Origin: an uncultured Ramlibacter sp. | Lineage (GTDB): Bacteria > Pseudomonadota > Gammaproteobacteria > Burkholderiales > Burkholderiaceae_C | Length of the DNA: 64,000 nt | Direction: 5' to 3' | NCBI RefSeq assembly: GCF_936925435.1 | Contig: NZ_CAKZHQ010000048.1 | Location: forward strand, 62,001 to 126,000 | Part shown: in pieces, positions 50,682 through 59,696 of the stretch | How the letters are laid out: each line of letters opens with the position of its first letter | Numbering within the stretch: position 1 is the first letter of the stretch | Notes under the pieces: generated by a model | Seen by the model: only the letters and a program-made list of their open reading frames with translations | Databases searched by the model: none | What the model was told of the DNA's origin: nothing | Program-made: the position numbers and the translations under genes

Positions 50682-51587
50682 TCAGTCCGGATCGGGAAAG
50701 TGCAACTGCCGACGGCTGGCGAAGCAGCGTTCTTCGCCGCTGATGGGGTCGCGGAATGCCAGGCTGGCGGCGAGCAGTCTCAGCGGGTTGGCTGTCTCGT
50801 CGCCACCTTGGCCCATCAGCTTGGGGTAGATGCGGTCACCCAGGATGGGCAGCCCGAGTGCCGCCATGTGCACCCGCAACTGGTGGCGCTTGCCGGTGCT
50901 TGGACGCAGGCGGTAACGGGCCCACGGTCCGCGCGTTTCCATCAGCTCGATTTCTGTGTGTGCGTTGGGCTTCGCTCCAGCTTGCACATCGGCCTCACGC
51001 ATCTGCATGAAGTGGTCGCTGGTCAGCAAGGTGCTGGTGCGGGTCAACGGAAACTGCAGCCGCGCGTCGCTGGACGCGAGAGCCTGGTACTGCTTGGTGA
51101 CTTTGCGGTTGGCAAAGAGGGTCTGGTAGGCGCCGCGGGCAGCCGGCTGCTTGGCGAAGAGAACGATGCCGGCGGTTTCCCGATCAATCCGGTGCAAGGG
51201 CGTCAGGTCGGGCAGGTCGAACTGGCGGCGCAAGCGGATCAGCAGCGTTTCCTGCAGGTATTGGCCAGACGGCGTCACTGGCAGGAAATGCGGCTTGTCG
51301 GCCACGACGAGATGCTCGTCCTCGAAAAGCACGGTGGCTTGCGCGGCATTGGGTGACTCGTTCGCGACGGTGCGGTAGTAGTACAGCTTGCCATGCGCAA
51401 CATACGCCTGCTGCGCCGCGACCGCGCGACCAGTTGCGTCCACCACGTCACCCGCATCCATCCGGCTGACCCAGTCGGCCGCGCAGATTGCAGGGAACCT
51501 TTCCACCAGAAAGTCGAGGACGCACTCCCAGTGGCCTGCGGGCAGGGCCACCTGGCTGGCACTGACGCCATCGCGCATCGGCAGCAT
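50682..51587 (-). CDS. RluA-family pseudouridine synthase
   Basis: A 301-residue RNA pseudouridine synthase: VLFEDEHLVVADKPHFLPVTP, the catalytic LTPLHRIDRETAGIVLFAK with the conserved Asp, then KRHQLRVHMAALGLPILGDRIYP. N-terminal ~70 residues resemble the S4-less substrate-binding segment of this subgroup. ATG 51587 follows the TrhO stop by 2 bp, giving a two-gene RNA-modification operon. Which uridine (23S rRNA or tRNA) is modified cannot be told. Confidence 0.9.
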   Translation of the reverse strand: MLPMRDGVSASQVALPAGHWECVLDFLVERFPAICAADWVSRMDAGDVVDATGRAVAAQQAYVAHGKLYYYRTVANESPNAAQATVLFEDEHLVVADKPHFLPVTPSGQYLQETLLIRLRRQFDLPDLTPLHRIDRETAGIVLFAKQPAARGAYQTLFANRKVTKQYQALASSDARLQFPLTRTSTLLTSDHFMQMREADVQAGAKPNAHTEIELMETRGPWARYRLRPSTGKRHQLRVHMAALGLPILGDRIYPKLMGQGGDETANPLRLLAASLAFRDPISGEERCFASRRQLHFPDPD

Positions 51588-51589
51588 GC

Positions 51590-52447
51590 TTACTCCTCGA
51601 CGGCTGCGGCGAGCCGAAGGGCCCGTTGCAGTCGCCACGGGCCATCGTGTTCGTCCTGGTACACGTCTTCGAGCGTGGTCGCTGTCTCCTGCAAGTTCGT
51701 GTCCAGCGCAACCCGGTTATCGAACACGAAGCACTCCCCTTGCCAGGCGGGCCCTGGCTCCGTCACCTGTTGGAAGTAGTTGAGGATGCCGCCCTCCAGC
51801 TGGTAGGAAGGCATGCCCATGTCCAGCATCCAGGCGCTGGTTTTCTCGCAGCGGATGCCGCCGGTGCAATACATCGCCACCCGTTTGCCTTGGGCTTTCC
51901 ATGCCGCAGCGTGGGCGCGCACGAAATCGGGAAAGTCGCGAAAGTTCACCACCTGCGGATCGATAGCGCCTTCGAAGTGGCCCAGCCGGTATTCGAAGCT
52001 GTTGCGGTTGTCCAGCAGCACCACGTCCGGCTGCTTGATCAGGTCCGCCCAATCCGCCGGGCTGACCTGAATGCCCGTGGCGCGCGCATCCACGCCTTCG
52101 ACACCCAGAGGGACGATCTCCTTCTTGACCTGCACTTTCACCTTGCCAAAGGGCCTGGTGACGCACGCGCTGTGCTTGAACGCCATCCCGGTGAATGCCC
52201 CGGCGAAGGCTGGCGCGTGCTGGAGCGCCTGTTCGAAACGCTCCACGGCGGCTGGCGACCCCGCCAGCATGCCGTTGACACCTTCAGTGGCCACCAGAAT
52301 GCTGCCCGTCAGCCCACCCGCCGCCTGTGCCGACACCAGCTCGCGCAGCGCGGACGCGGCGAGCAGCGGCTGCGGCTGCGGCAGGGGCGTGAACTTGTAG
52401 AAGGACGTATGAACGAGCGCAGCGGTCTCGGGGCAAGGCAATGGCAT
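51590..52447 (-). CDS. trhO: tRNA uridine(34) hydroxylase / rhodanese-related sulfurtransferase
   Basis: A 285-residue YceA-type protein: an acylphosphatase-like N-terminal domain (TGSILVATEGVNGMLAGSP), VKVQVKKEIVPLGVEG, then a rhodanese domain with LLDNRNSFEYRLGHFEGAIDP and the active-site CTGGIRCEKTSAW. In bacteria studied, this family makes 5-hydroxyuridine at tRNA position 34. The C-terminus (WQGECFVFDNRVALD) is conserved. ATG 52447 is chosen; ATG 52462 would add five residues. Confidence 0.92.
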   Translation of the reverse strand: MPLPCPETAALVHTSFYKFTPLPQPQPLLAASALRELVSAQAAGGLTGSILVATEGVNGMLAGSPAAVERFEQALQHAPAFAGAFTGMAFKHSACVTRPFGKVKVQVKKEIVPLGVEGVDARATGIQVSPADWADLIKQPDVVLLDNRNSFEYRLGHFEGAIDPQVVNFRDFPDFVRAHAAAWKAQGKRVAMYCTGGIRCEKTSAWMLDMGMPSYQLEGGILNYFQQVTEPGPAWQGECFVFDNRVALDTNLQETATTLEDVYQDEHDGPWRLQRALRLAAAVEE

Positions 52448-52545
52448 GCGCCATTTTCCCATGGGCTGGTGCGATGGGGGCGGACAATCAGCCGATATCC
52501 AACGGAACATCGCTCTGGATGCAGACGGCGCGTTGCCTGACATGG

Positions 52546-53433
52546 TTAGCGCGTGCCGCTCCCCACGAGCATTTCACAAGGTCCGACGAAGCCATCCCCC
52601 TTTGCCTCGAACTGCGCCAGCGTGCTTTCGATCTCGGCCCAGGTCGCGGCGCGTTCGTCGTCCGGCATGGCAGACATCATCTGGAGCAGCGCGCCGAAAG
52701 ATTCGCGCTCGAAGCGCACACACTCCGCAGCCGTCGCCACGCGCACCGGTGAGTCGACCCTCTCTACGTGCACGTCGCGAAAGCCCGCCTGCTCCAGCGT
52801 GCGGGCGAGCACGCCTTCGGCGCCCAGCGAGAAGGGGCCCGGCTGGCCCGGCAAGGGCGGCGGCAACTGGGCGCGGCGGCGAATGATGCCCACAGGCAGC
52901 GCAAAGAAGGGGTTCTTGTCCGGTGTGGAGTACACCACCGCAGCGAACTTGCCGCCCGGCCGCAAGGCGTGCCGGATGCCGGCCAGCGCGCGGTGCTGGT
53001 CGGGGAAGTAGATCAGGCCGACGCGCGAGATCGCGGCGTCGAAGGAAGCTGCCGGCAACAGGTCGTGGCGTTCACCGTCGAGCTCCCGCGTCTCGACATT
53101 GGCCAGACCGGCCTTCTCTGCCGCGGCCTTGGCGTAGCGCAGGATGGTGGGTGAGATGTCCGTGGCGAGCACATGGCCGGCCGCACCGGCGCGGCGTGCG
53201 GCAACAAGGGTCTGCTCGCCGGCCCCTGCGGCAACGTCGAGCACGCGTGTGCCTGACACGACGCCGGCCGCATCGAGCATCACTTGCGTCGCCGGGCCCA
53301 GCCAGCGCGACAGCAGGGGCGACCAGTGGTCCCATGCTTGCGCCGCGGCTTCCCATTGGATGCGGGTGGTGGCGCGGAATTTGTCGGGGTCGAAAGTTGC
53401 GGCGGCAGTGGGGGTTTGAAGCGTTTCAACCAT
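52546..53433 (-). CDS. Class I SAM-dependent methyltransferase (UbiE-like)
   Basis: A 295-residue methyltransferase: VLDVAAGAGEQTLVAARRAG is the SAM-binding motif I, VLATDISPTIL motif post-I, FDAAISRVGLIYFPD motif II and LRPGGKFAAVVYST motif III. Substrate unknown; arrangement resembles small-molecule C/O-methyltransferases. It diverges from an HxlR-type regulator, which may control it. ATG 53433 is favoured because the upstream codons are intergenic. Confidence 0.88.
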   Translation of the reverse strand: MVETLQTPTAAATFDPDKFRATTRIQWEAAAQAWDHWSPLLSRWLGPATQVMLDAAGVVSGTRVLDVAAGAGEQTLVAARRAGAAGHVLATDISPTILRYAKAAAEKAGLANVETRELDGERHDLLPAASFDAAISRVGLIYFPDQHRALAGIRHALRPGGKFAAVVYSTPDKNPFFALPVGIIRRRAQLPPPLPGQPGPFSLGAEGVLARTLEQAGFRDVHVERVDSPVRVATAAECVRFERESFGALLQMMSAMPDDERAATWAEIESTLAQFEAKGDGFVGPCEMLVGSGTR

Positions 53434-53563
53434 GGCGGCTCTCCTTGACTGGCAGTGCCGGCGCGACATGCGTCGACTGGCGTCAAGGTAAGCCGCCCTG
53501 GGCCTGCCTGCTAGTCCAGATTCTGGAGTCCTCAAACCAGGCGATGGGGCATAGACTGGGACC

Positions 53564-54256
53564 ATGATCGACTACATGCAGTTCTGCACGGTCGCACGCG
53601 GCGCCGAGGTGCTGGGCGAGCTGTGGACGCCCCTGGTGGTTCGAGAGCTGCTCTGCGGCAGCTGCCGCTTCAACGAGATTCACCGCGGGGTGCCGCGCAT
53701 GTCCGCGACGCTCCTGACGCAGCGGCTGCGCAAGCTGGAGGCGATCGGGGTGCTCGAGCGGGTCCGGGCCGGCAAGAGCTGGGAGTACCACCTCACGCCG
53801 GCAGGGGAGGAGCTGCGTCCTATCGTGGTCGCCATCGGCAACTGGGGCGCCCGGTGGATCGGCAGCCGATTGCGGCGCGAGCAACTCGATGCTGGCTTCC
53901 TGATGTGGGATATCCGGCGTTTTGCGCGGATCGACGAGTTCCCGGCAGGCCGGACTGTCGTGCATTTCCGCTTTCGCGACGCCCCCGTGGCCGAGCGATC
54001 GTGGTGGCTGGTGGTGGAGCATGGCAGCGCCGATCTGTGCCGGGATGATCCCGGCCATGAAGTCACGGTCGTCGTGGATTCCACAGTCCGTTCCCTCACC
54101 GAGATCTGGACGGGGGACAGTGACCCGAAACAGGAAATCGGCGCCGGTTTGCTGGTGGTGCAGGGCGCCGGGCGCCAGGGGCAATCCCTGTGGCGCTGGC
54201 TGGGGCGAAGCATGTTCGCGCCGGCCAGAGTCGCCATGCGCGATGCAGCCGCCTAG
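53564..54256 (+). CDS. HxlR-family transcriptional regulator
   Basis: A 230-residue protein with an HxlR winged helix in the first ~100 residues (LGELWTPLVVRELLCGSCRFNEIHRGVPRMSATLLTQRLRKLEAIGVLERV) and an SCP2-like C-terminal part that may bind a hydrophobic ligand. It is encoded divergently from the methyltransferase gene across 130 bp and probably regulates it. Confidence 0.87.
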   Translation: MIDYMQFCTVARGAEVLGELWTPLVVRELLCGSCRFNEIHRGVPRMSATLLTQRLRKLEAIGVLERVRAGKSWEYHLTPAGEELRPIVVAIGNWGARWIGSRLRREQLDAGFLMWDIRRFARIDEFPAGRTVVHFRFRDAPVAERSWWLVVEHGSADLCRDDPGHEVTVVVDSTVRSLTEIWTGDSDPKQEIGAGLLVVQGAGRQGQSLWRWLGRSMFAPARVAMRDAAA

Positions 54257-54660
54257 CGCCTAACACATCACAAGGCCCGGCTGTCCGCGCCAACCGTGGA
54301 CAGAGGTGTTGATAACCTTGTAGACATCGCGCCAGACCGGCGCCAGGCCTGGCTTGGCGAGCGGTGCCACTTCTTTAGGCAGTTGCCAGAAATATTTGAT
54401 TTCCGTGCGGGACCGGCTGCCCAACGAATAAGCAACAGCTGCAGAGCGAGCACTGGCGCGGTTGCAGCGAGGGCTCCACAAGCTTGTCCACAGCCTTCTC
54501 CACGTCTCTGGTGGACAGCAGTGCGTGACAGGTGTGCTAGGCGTGAAGACAGCGGGCGCGCGACAAGCCGGCGAAAAGCGGGACGGGGCTGCCGCATATC
54601 CGGCGCTCCATGGGGCCGAGCCAGCCCACAATGGACGCTCTCCATCATGGAACCGCGTCA
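54257..54660. other. 404-bp gene-free region with two DnaA-box-like 9-mers
   Basis: No coding potential I trust. It contains TGTTGATAA (54307-54315) and TTGTCCACA (54484-54492), each one mismatch from the DnaA box TTATCCACA or its complement, plus several GTGGACA/TGTCCAC words nearby. No dnaA, dnaN, rep or parAB gene is near, so a replication origin is unlikely; a dispersed repeat or DnaA-titration site are alternatives. Otherwise nothing is visible. Confidence 0.45.
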
Positions 54661-55671
54661 ATGTCCCTGGCAAACCTCGGCCGACTTCTGCGCCTGGTCT
54701 TGGGCCAGGACGCAGCGCCCGATCCGGGGCACTCCAGCGTGCCCGCGGACGACCTGGGCTTTTCCCAGGATGGGCCGGCCGGCGAACTGACGCCCGACGC
54801 CGTGGGCGCCTACCTGGCCTGGTTGCTGGGCGTGGACCATGGCAAGCCGGCGCGGGTGGCCAGGTCGCCTGCGCTGCTGGCGCAGGCGGCGGACCTGGAA
54901 ATCAACTCCAAGGGCTCCTGTGTCCGCCTGTTGCGGCGCAGCCCCACCGTGCTGCCGCGGCTGATCCGCATCCTGCGCAACGAAACCTATTCCATCGCCG
55001 AACTCGCCTCCCAGATCCAGCAGGACACCGTGCTCACGGCCGAAGTGCTGCGCATGGCGCGCTCGGCGCTGTACGCGCGCCAGCCTGGCGCCGCCATCCA
55101 TGTCCGCCAGGCCGTGGCCATCCTGGGCAGCACGGGTGTCGAGCAGGTGATCGCCAGGGTGGTGGCGCGCCCCTTGTACCGCTCGGATGGTTCATCGCTG
55201 CAGGCCCGTTCGGCCGAACGCCTGTGGCAGGAGTCCGAGCGCTGCGCCATTGCCTGTGTGCAGCTGGCCCGCACAGAAGGGGTGGACGGCTTCGATGCCT
55301 ATGTGGCCGGCCTGCTGCAAAACGCCGGCTGGAGCGCCTTGCTGCGCATCTTCGAGATCCACGGCGTGGAACCTGTGCTGACGGCCAACGTCCTGCTGGA
55401 CGCCGTCCACCAACAGGCCCTGCTGCGCCGCCGCGACCAGTTGCTGGCGCGGCTGATTCCGGCCTGGGAGCTGACGCCCGGCCTGACGGCGATGGCCAGC
55501 AGCCTGGGTTCAGACCTGGCGGGGCCCGAGCTGCCCCTGGCCCGCGTGCTGCGCACCGCGCAGGAGCTGACCATGCGCCGGCGGCTGGCCGAGCTGGCCT
55601 GGCAGGAGCAGCCGCTGCATGACGCGGCCATGGGCCACGACTTCCTGGCTACGCAGCCCGCCGCCTGGTAG
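54661..55671 (+). CDS. HDOD-domain protein
   Basis: A 336-residue cytosolic protein. The HDOD domain is at residues ~85-290: LLRRSPTVLPRLIRILRNETYSIAELASQIQQDTVLTAEVLRMARSALY and VRQAVAILGSTGVEQVIARVV. Such proteins relate to HD phosphohydrolases but lack catalytic residues and often act in signalling or stress. The N-terminal ~80 residues are low-conservation. ATG 54661 is chosen; an upstream ATG would add 17 residues. 3' end overlaps the GIY-YIG gene by 23 bp. Confidence 0.85.
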   Translation: MSLANLGRLLRLVLGQDAAPDPGHSSVPADDLGFSQDGPAGELTPDAVGAYLAWLLGVDHGKPARVARSPALLAQAADLEINSKGSCVRLLRRSPTVLPRLIRILRNETYSIAELASQIQQDTVLTAEVLRMARSALYARQPGAAIHVRQAVAILGSTGVEQVIARVVARPLYRSDGSSLQARSAERLWQESERCAIACVQLARTEGVDGFDAYVAGLLQNAGWSALLRIFEIHGVEPVLTANVLLDAVHQQALLRRRDQLLARLIPAWELTPGLTAMASSLGSDLAGPELPLARVLRTAQELTMRRRLAELAWQEQPLHDAAMGHDFLATQPAAW

Positions 55672-56011
55672 ACGCCGCGGCCGGGCCAGGCACCGCGCCC
55701 TGGCCAAAGAATGCCAGCTTCTTTGCGCGGGGCAGGGCCTTCAGGTGCAGCTCGGCCCGCAATGCATCGCCCTTGCTCGCATATTCGCGGGCCGCAAGCA
55801 CCCGCACCGGGGGTCGCGCGCGCGTGAACCTGGCGCCCAGGCCGAAGACATGCTGGAAGAAGCGCTGCTCGACGTCGAGCGCGATCCCCGCGTAGTAGAC
55901 GCCATCCTCGCATTCCAGGAGGTAGAGCCAATAGGGCTGGGGCGGTGGGGCAGCTTGGGCGGACGGCACGGCTGATTGTGGCGCGTCCGCGAGCGGCGAC
56001 AATCCGGCCAT
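55649..56011 (-). CDS. GIY-YIG nuclease-family protein
   Basis: A ~120-residue protein whose core is YWLYLLECEDGVYYAGIALDVEQRFFQH followed by YASKGDALRAELHLKALPRAKK. This is the UvrC-N/YhbQ-like GIY-YIG fold, with the YLL...YYAGI pair (family YVY...YIG) and the late Arg/Glu region. The Pro/Ala-rich first ~25 residues are probably not part of the domain. ATG 56011 overlaps the divergent HTH gene's ATG within one CATG; GTG starts further in are possible. Confidence 0.8.
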   Translation of the reverse strand: MAGLSPLADAPQSAVPSAQAAPPPQPYWLYLLECEDGVYYAGIALDVEQRFFQHVFGLGARFTRARPPVRVLAAREYASKGDALRAELHLKALPRAKKLAFFGQGAVPGPAAASTRRRAA

Positions 56012-56279
56012 GGCGCAAGGCAAACGGATCTCGGCGGACATTGGCGGCGACGCTCTCCAGGCGATCAAGGACATGGGGGCGGCGGCCAGGCTGGCCCGCA
56101 CCCGTGCCGGCGATGGCCAGGCGGCCGCCGCTGCCCGGCTGGGTGTGCACGTCCAGACCATAGGGCGGATTGAAGCGGGCGAGCCTGGCGTCGCCATCGG
56201 CCACGTGCTGGGCCTGCTCGCGCTTTACGGCATCGGCACCAGCTTGCAGGAACCCGGTCCCGGCCAGGGTGCGCCCTGA
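56010..56279 (+). CDS. XRE-type helix-turn-helix protein
   Basis: An 89-residue DNA-binding protein: AARLARTRAGDGQAAAAARLGVHVQTIGRIEAGEPGVAIGHVLGLLALYGI is a HipB/XRE helix-turn-helix. Its ATG (56010-56012) and the GIY-YIG ATG share the palindrome CATG, so one promoter region cannot lie between them; each must be inside the other gene. No HipA-like toxin is adjacent. Confidence 0.8.
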   Translation: MAQGKRISADIGGDALQAIKDMGAAARLARTRAGDGQAAAAARLGVHVQTIGRIEAGEPGVAIGHVLGLLALYGIGTSLQEPGPGQGAP

Positions 56280-56330
56280 GGCTTGCCAACGTCTCGCCGT
56301 TCATGGGCGGCGTGTTCGTTGCTGCATGGG

Positions 56331-57386
56331 TTACAGGGCCGCGACCCTGATCAGCAGTTTTCCGTGGTGGTGTCCTTCCAGCATGTCGACCAGGGCCGCG
56401 GGGGCGTTCTCCAGGCCGTCCACGACATGTTCCTGCAGCTTCACCTTGCCCGCGGCGACCCAGCCGGCCATTTCACGGCGGAAGGCCTCGAAGCGCTCGC
56501 CATAGTGGTCCAGGATGATGAAGCCCTGCATGTGGACGCGCTTTTGCAAGACTGTGGCCAGCAGCTTCGGCAGATGGTCCGGCCGCAATGCGGGCGCCGC
56601 GTCGTTGTAGTGCGCGATGAAGCCGCACACCGGCACCCGTGCGCCGACGTTCAGCAACGGCAGCACCGCATCGAGCACCGCGCCGCCCACATTCTCGAAA
56701 TACACATCGATGCCTTGCGGGCAGGCCTGGGCCAGCCGCTGCGCGAAGCCGGGGCCGCGCCGGTCGACGCAGGCAGCGAAGCCCAGTTCCTGCACGGCAT
56801 GGCGGCACTTGTCCTCGCCGCCGGCAACACCCACCACCCGCGCGCCCTTGAGCCTGGCGATCTGGCCGACCATGGATCCCACCGCTCCGGTCGCTGCCGC
56901 CACCACCACCGTCTCGCCGGGCCGCGGGCGGCCGATGTCCAGCAGGCCGACATGTGCGGTGAAGCCCGGCATGCCCAGGCCACCCAGCGCATGGGAGGGC
57001 ACGGCCATGTCGCCCAGCGCCTCCAGCCCGCTGCCATCCGACAAGGCGTAGTCCTGCCAGCCTGCATTGGCAAGCACCAGTTCGCCGGGATGGAAGCCCG
57101 GATGGCGCGAGGCGACGACCCGGCTGATGGTGCCGCCGACCATGGTGGCCCCCAGGGGGACGGGCTGCGCATAGCCGGGGCCGGTCTTGTCCATCAGGTT
57201 GCGCATGTACGGGTCGAGCGACAGGTACAGCGTGCGCAGCAGCACCTGCCCCTCACCGGGCGCAGTGACAGCCTCGGTCTGCAGGCGGAAATCAGCGGCC
57301 AGCGGCAGGCCCTGTGGATGGTTTGCCAGCGTGATGCGCCGGTTGGTCAAGGTGGCGGGCATGGTGGTTTCCGGTAGCTTGCTCAT
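56331..57386 (-). CDS. Zinc-independent medium-chain NADP-dependent oxidoreductase (CurA/leukotriene B4 dehydrogenase-like)
   Basis: A 351-residue MDR reductase: LYLSLDPYMRNLM, the NADP-binding VVAAATGAVGSMVGQIARLKGARVVGVAGG, GIDVYFENVGGAVLDAVLPLLN and the C-terminal VAAGKVKLQEHVVDGLENAPAAL. It probably reduces enone C=C bonds. ATG 57386 overlaps the MFS stop by ATGA; ATG 57362 is an alternative. Co-regulation with the MFS exporter suggests detoxification of a small electrophile. Confidence 0.9.
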   Translation of the reverse strand: MSKLPETTMPATLTNRRITLANHPQGLPLAADFRLQTEAVTAPGEGQVLLRTLYLSLDPYMRNLMDKTGPGYAQPVPLGATMVGGTISRVVASRHPGFHPGELVLANAGWQDYALSDGSGLEALGDMAVPSHALGGLGMPGFTAHVGLLDIGRPRPGETVVVAAATGAVGSMVGQIARLKGARVVGVAGGEDKCRHAVQELGFAACVDRRGPGFAQRLAQACPQGIDVYFENVGGAVLDAVLPLLNVGARVPVCGFIAHYNDAAPALRPDHLPKLLATVLQKRVHMQGFIILDHYGERFEAFRREMAGWVAAGKVKLQEHVVDGLENAPAALVDMLEGHHHGKLLIRVAAL

Positions 57387-58606
57387 GAACGTGCTCCCGG
57401 GCCATAGCGCCATGTGATCAAGCTGCCCAGCCCCAACGCCACCACCGCAAAAGCGGGTGCGCCAAGGGCGCCGGCATGGTCGACCAGCAGGCCGCCGCCC
57501 ACGGCCCCGGCGGCGATCGCCACCTGGAACGCGGCGACCAGCAGGCCGCCGGCCCCTTCGGCCTGGTCCGGCGCGCTGCGCAGGATCCAGGTCTGGAAGC
57601 CGACCGGAAACGCGCCGAAGGCGAAGCCCCACAGGGTCACGGTGATGGCCGTCACGGCGGTGGAAGTGCCGGCGACCAGCAGGCTCAAGGCCAGCAGGAC
57701 GATCAGCACGCCGCCCGCCACGATGGCGTGGCGCTCGCTGCGTCCTGCGATCCATCCGCCGGCGAAGTTGCCGAAGAAGCCGCCGACGCCGTAGCCCAGC
57801 AGGATGGCGGAGATCGCTTCGACCGGCAGCCGGGTCACTTCCTCCATCACCGGCCGGATGTAGGTGAATCCCGCGAAATGGCCGGAGATCACGAACAGCA
57901 CGGCCACCAGAGCGGTGCGCACATCCGGCCGCGCGAGCAGGGCGCCCAGGGCCCTCAGGTTCGCCTGGCCTCTCGGTGGCAAGGCCGGCAGGGTCAGGGC
58001 CTGCACCGCGAGCGCCAGCACGCTGACCGCACCGGCCGCGATGAAGGCGCTGCGCCAACCCCACAGTTCGCCCATCCACGCGCCGATCGGCGCCGCGCAG
58101 ACGGTGGCGACGGAGACCCCGGTCAGCACCACCGAAATCGCGCGCGCGACCAGCGGCTCCGGCACCAGCCGCATCGCCAGGGCGGCTGCCATCGACCAGA
58201 AGCCGCCCAGCGCAATGCCCAGGAGCACGCGCGCGCCCAGCAGGACGGCCAGCGAACCGGCTGTGGCGGCGAGCAGGTTGGACACCAGGAGCAGGCCGGT
58301 CAGCGCCAGCAGCACCGACTTCCGGTCGAAGCGCCGGGTCAGCAGCGGGATGGAAGGGGCGGCCACGGCGCCGACCAGGGCCGTGGCCGTGACGGCCTGG
58401 CCCGCCACACCCACGGACACATGCAGGTCCGCCGCCATGGCGGTGAGCAGGCTGGCGGGAAGGAATTCGGCGGTGACCAGGCCGAAAACGCCCAGGGCGA
58501 GCGACGCGACCCCAGGCCAACGGGCGGCCGGCGGGTGGGCAGCGATGGTTGGAACGCCTGCGGGGGCCAGGGCGTCCAGGCAGGTAGAGCAGGAAGGAGA
58601 TGACAC
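57383..58606 (-). CDS. MFS transporter, AraJ/drug-efflux-like
   Basis: A ~407-residue twelve-segment permease: LALGVFGLVTAEFLPASLLTAMAADLHVSVGVAGQAVTA, RFDRKSVLLALTGLLL (motif A), GARVLLGIALGGFWS and FAGGWIAGRSERHAIVAG (second motif A). It belongs to the AraJ/YdhP family of sugar or drug exporters. The start is unclear: no ATG precedes the conserved part; GTG 58606 is the best candidate. It diverges from the AraC gene and overlaps the oxidoreductase. Confidence 0.88.
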   Translation of the reverse strand: MSSPSCSTCLDALAPAGVPTIAAHPPAARWPGVASLALGVFGLVTAEFLPASLLTAMAADLHVSVGVAGQAVTATALVGAVAAPSIPLLTRRFDRKSVLLALTGLLLVSNLLAATAGSLAVLLGARVLLGIALGGFWSMAAALAMRLVPEPLVARAISVVLTGVSVATVCAAPIGAWMGELWGWRSAFIAAGAVSVLALAVQALTLPALPPRGQANLRALGALLARPDVRTALVAVLFVISGHFAGFTYIRPVMEEVTRLPVEAISAILLGYGVGGFFGNFAGGWIAGRSERHAIVAGGVLIVLLALSLLVAGTSTAVTAITVTLWGFAFGAFPVGFQTWILRSAPDQAEGAGGLLVAAFQVAIAAGAVGGGLLVDHAGALGAPAFAVVALGLGSLITWRYGPGARS

Positions 58607-58685
58607 GGAATGCGAAGCCTTGTTGTGCGTAAGGTTGGCCAGCTTAGGCCTAGCATCTGCGGCTTTCCATGCCGGAACAGCCGAA

Positions 58686-59696
58686 ATGCTTGACCGTTTC
58701 TCCAGACTGGCCATCGTGGCCGCCATCGACGGGTCCAAGGCGCCTGACCTTCTCACGCAGATCCTGCTGGGCCTGCGCCTGGAAGGGGTGGAATATGGCC
58801 GCTGCCTGATGCATGCGCCCTGGGCCGTGGCCTTCCCGGCGCAGCCGACCCCGCGGTTCCATTTCGTCGCCAGTGGCGGCTGCTGGATCCGCGCCCAGGA
58901 CTCGGAGTGGCTGCAGTTGAATGCCGGCGATGCCGTGCTGTTGCCGCGGGGCGGCGCCCATGTGCTGGCCAGCGCGCCGGAGGTTCGCGCCGTGCCCATT
59001 GACTCGCTGGCGCGGGTGGGCGTGGCCGACGACATCTACATGGTGCGCGGCGCGGCCGGCGATGCAGGCCCTCCTTCCCATGTGCTGTTCTGCGGGGAGA
59101 TGCGTTTCAACCTCGACCCGCTGCATCCCCTGCTGGCGATGATGCCGCAGGTGATCCGGGCCGGCGAGCTGGCACGGCGCGACCCGACGGTGCCGCTGCT
59201 GCTGGACGCGATGGAGCGTGAAGTGGCGCACAACCGCATCGGCGCCTGCGGCATTCTCGCGCGCATGGCCGACGTGCTGGCGGCGAGCATCATCCGCGCA
59301 TGGGTGGAATGCGCCTGCAGCAACTCCACCGGCTGGATCAGCGCCCTGCGCTGCCCCAGCGTGGGCAAGGTGCTCGTGGCCATCCATGCGGAGCCGGAAC
59401 GCGACTGGAGCGTGCCCGCGCTCGCGCAGCTGATGGGTGCGTCGCGCTCGCGCTTCTCGCAGGCTTTCAAGGAGGCTGTGGGCGAAAGCCCGGCGAAGTA
59501 CGTCGCCAAGATCAGGATGTTCCAGGCCAGCCGCTGGATCGGCCAGGAAGGCATGCGGGTCACCGTCGCCGCCGGCCGCCTGGGCTACGACTCGGAGGCC
59601 TCCTTCAGCCGGGCCTTCAAGCGCATCGTCGGCCACGCCCCGAGCATGGCGCGGGCCCGGTCGATGCACGCGGGCGCGCCCGCCCTCAGGGCTTGA
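58686..59696 (+). CDS. AraC-family regulator with cupin (cupin_6) sensor domain
   Basis: A 336-residue regulator. The N-terminal cupin_6 domain (FHFVASGGCWIRAQDSEWLQLNAGDAVLLPRGGAHVLA) is followed by two C-terminal helix-turn-helices: WSVPALAQLMGASRSRFSQAFKEAVGESPAKYVAKIRMFQA and VAAGRLGYDSEASFSRAFKR. It faces the MFS/oxidoreductase pair across 79 bp and most likely activates it. Its last 11 bp overlap the end of the convergent binding-protein gene. Confidence 0.91.
   Translation: MLDRFSRLAIVAAIDGSKAPDLLTQILLGLRLEGVEYGRCLMHAPWAVAFPAQPTPRFHFVASGGCWIRAQDSEWLQLNAGDAVLLPRGGAHVLASAPEVRAVPIDSLARVGVADDIYMVRGAAGDAGPPSHVLFCGEMRFNLDPLHPLLAMMPQVIRAGELARRDPTVPLLLDAMEREVAHNRIGACGILARMADVLAASIIRAWVECACSNSTGWISALRCPSVGKVLVAIHAEPERDWSVPALAQLMGASRSRFSQAFKEAVGESPAKYVAKIRMFQASRWIGQEGMRVTVAAGRLGYDSEASFSRAFKRIVGHAPSMARARSMHAGAPALRA

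Noticed and set aside
54260..54673. Minus-strand 137-codon open frame in the gene-free region
   Set aside because: Arg/Ser/Pro-rich translation, no motif, no ribosome site, and it crosses the promoter region of the HDOD gene.
55649..56279. Toxin-antitoxin system (GIY-YIG plus XRE)
   Set aside because: The genes are divergent, not in an operon, and GIY-YIG proteins of this type are widespread housekeeping-like nucleases; no evidence of toxicity.
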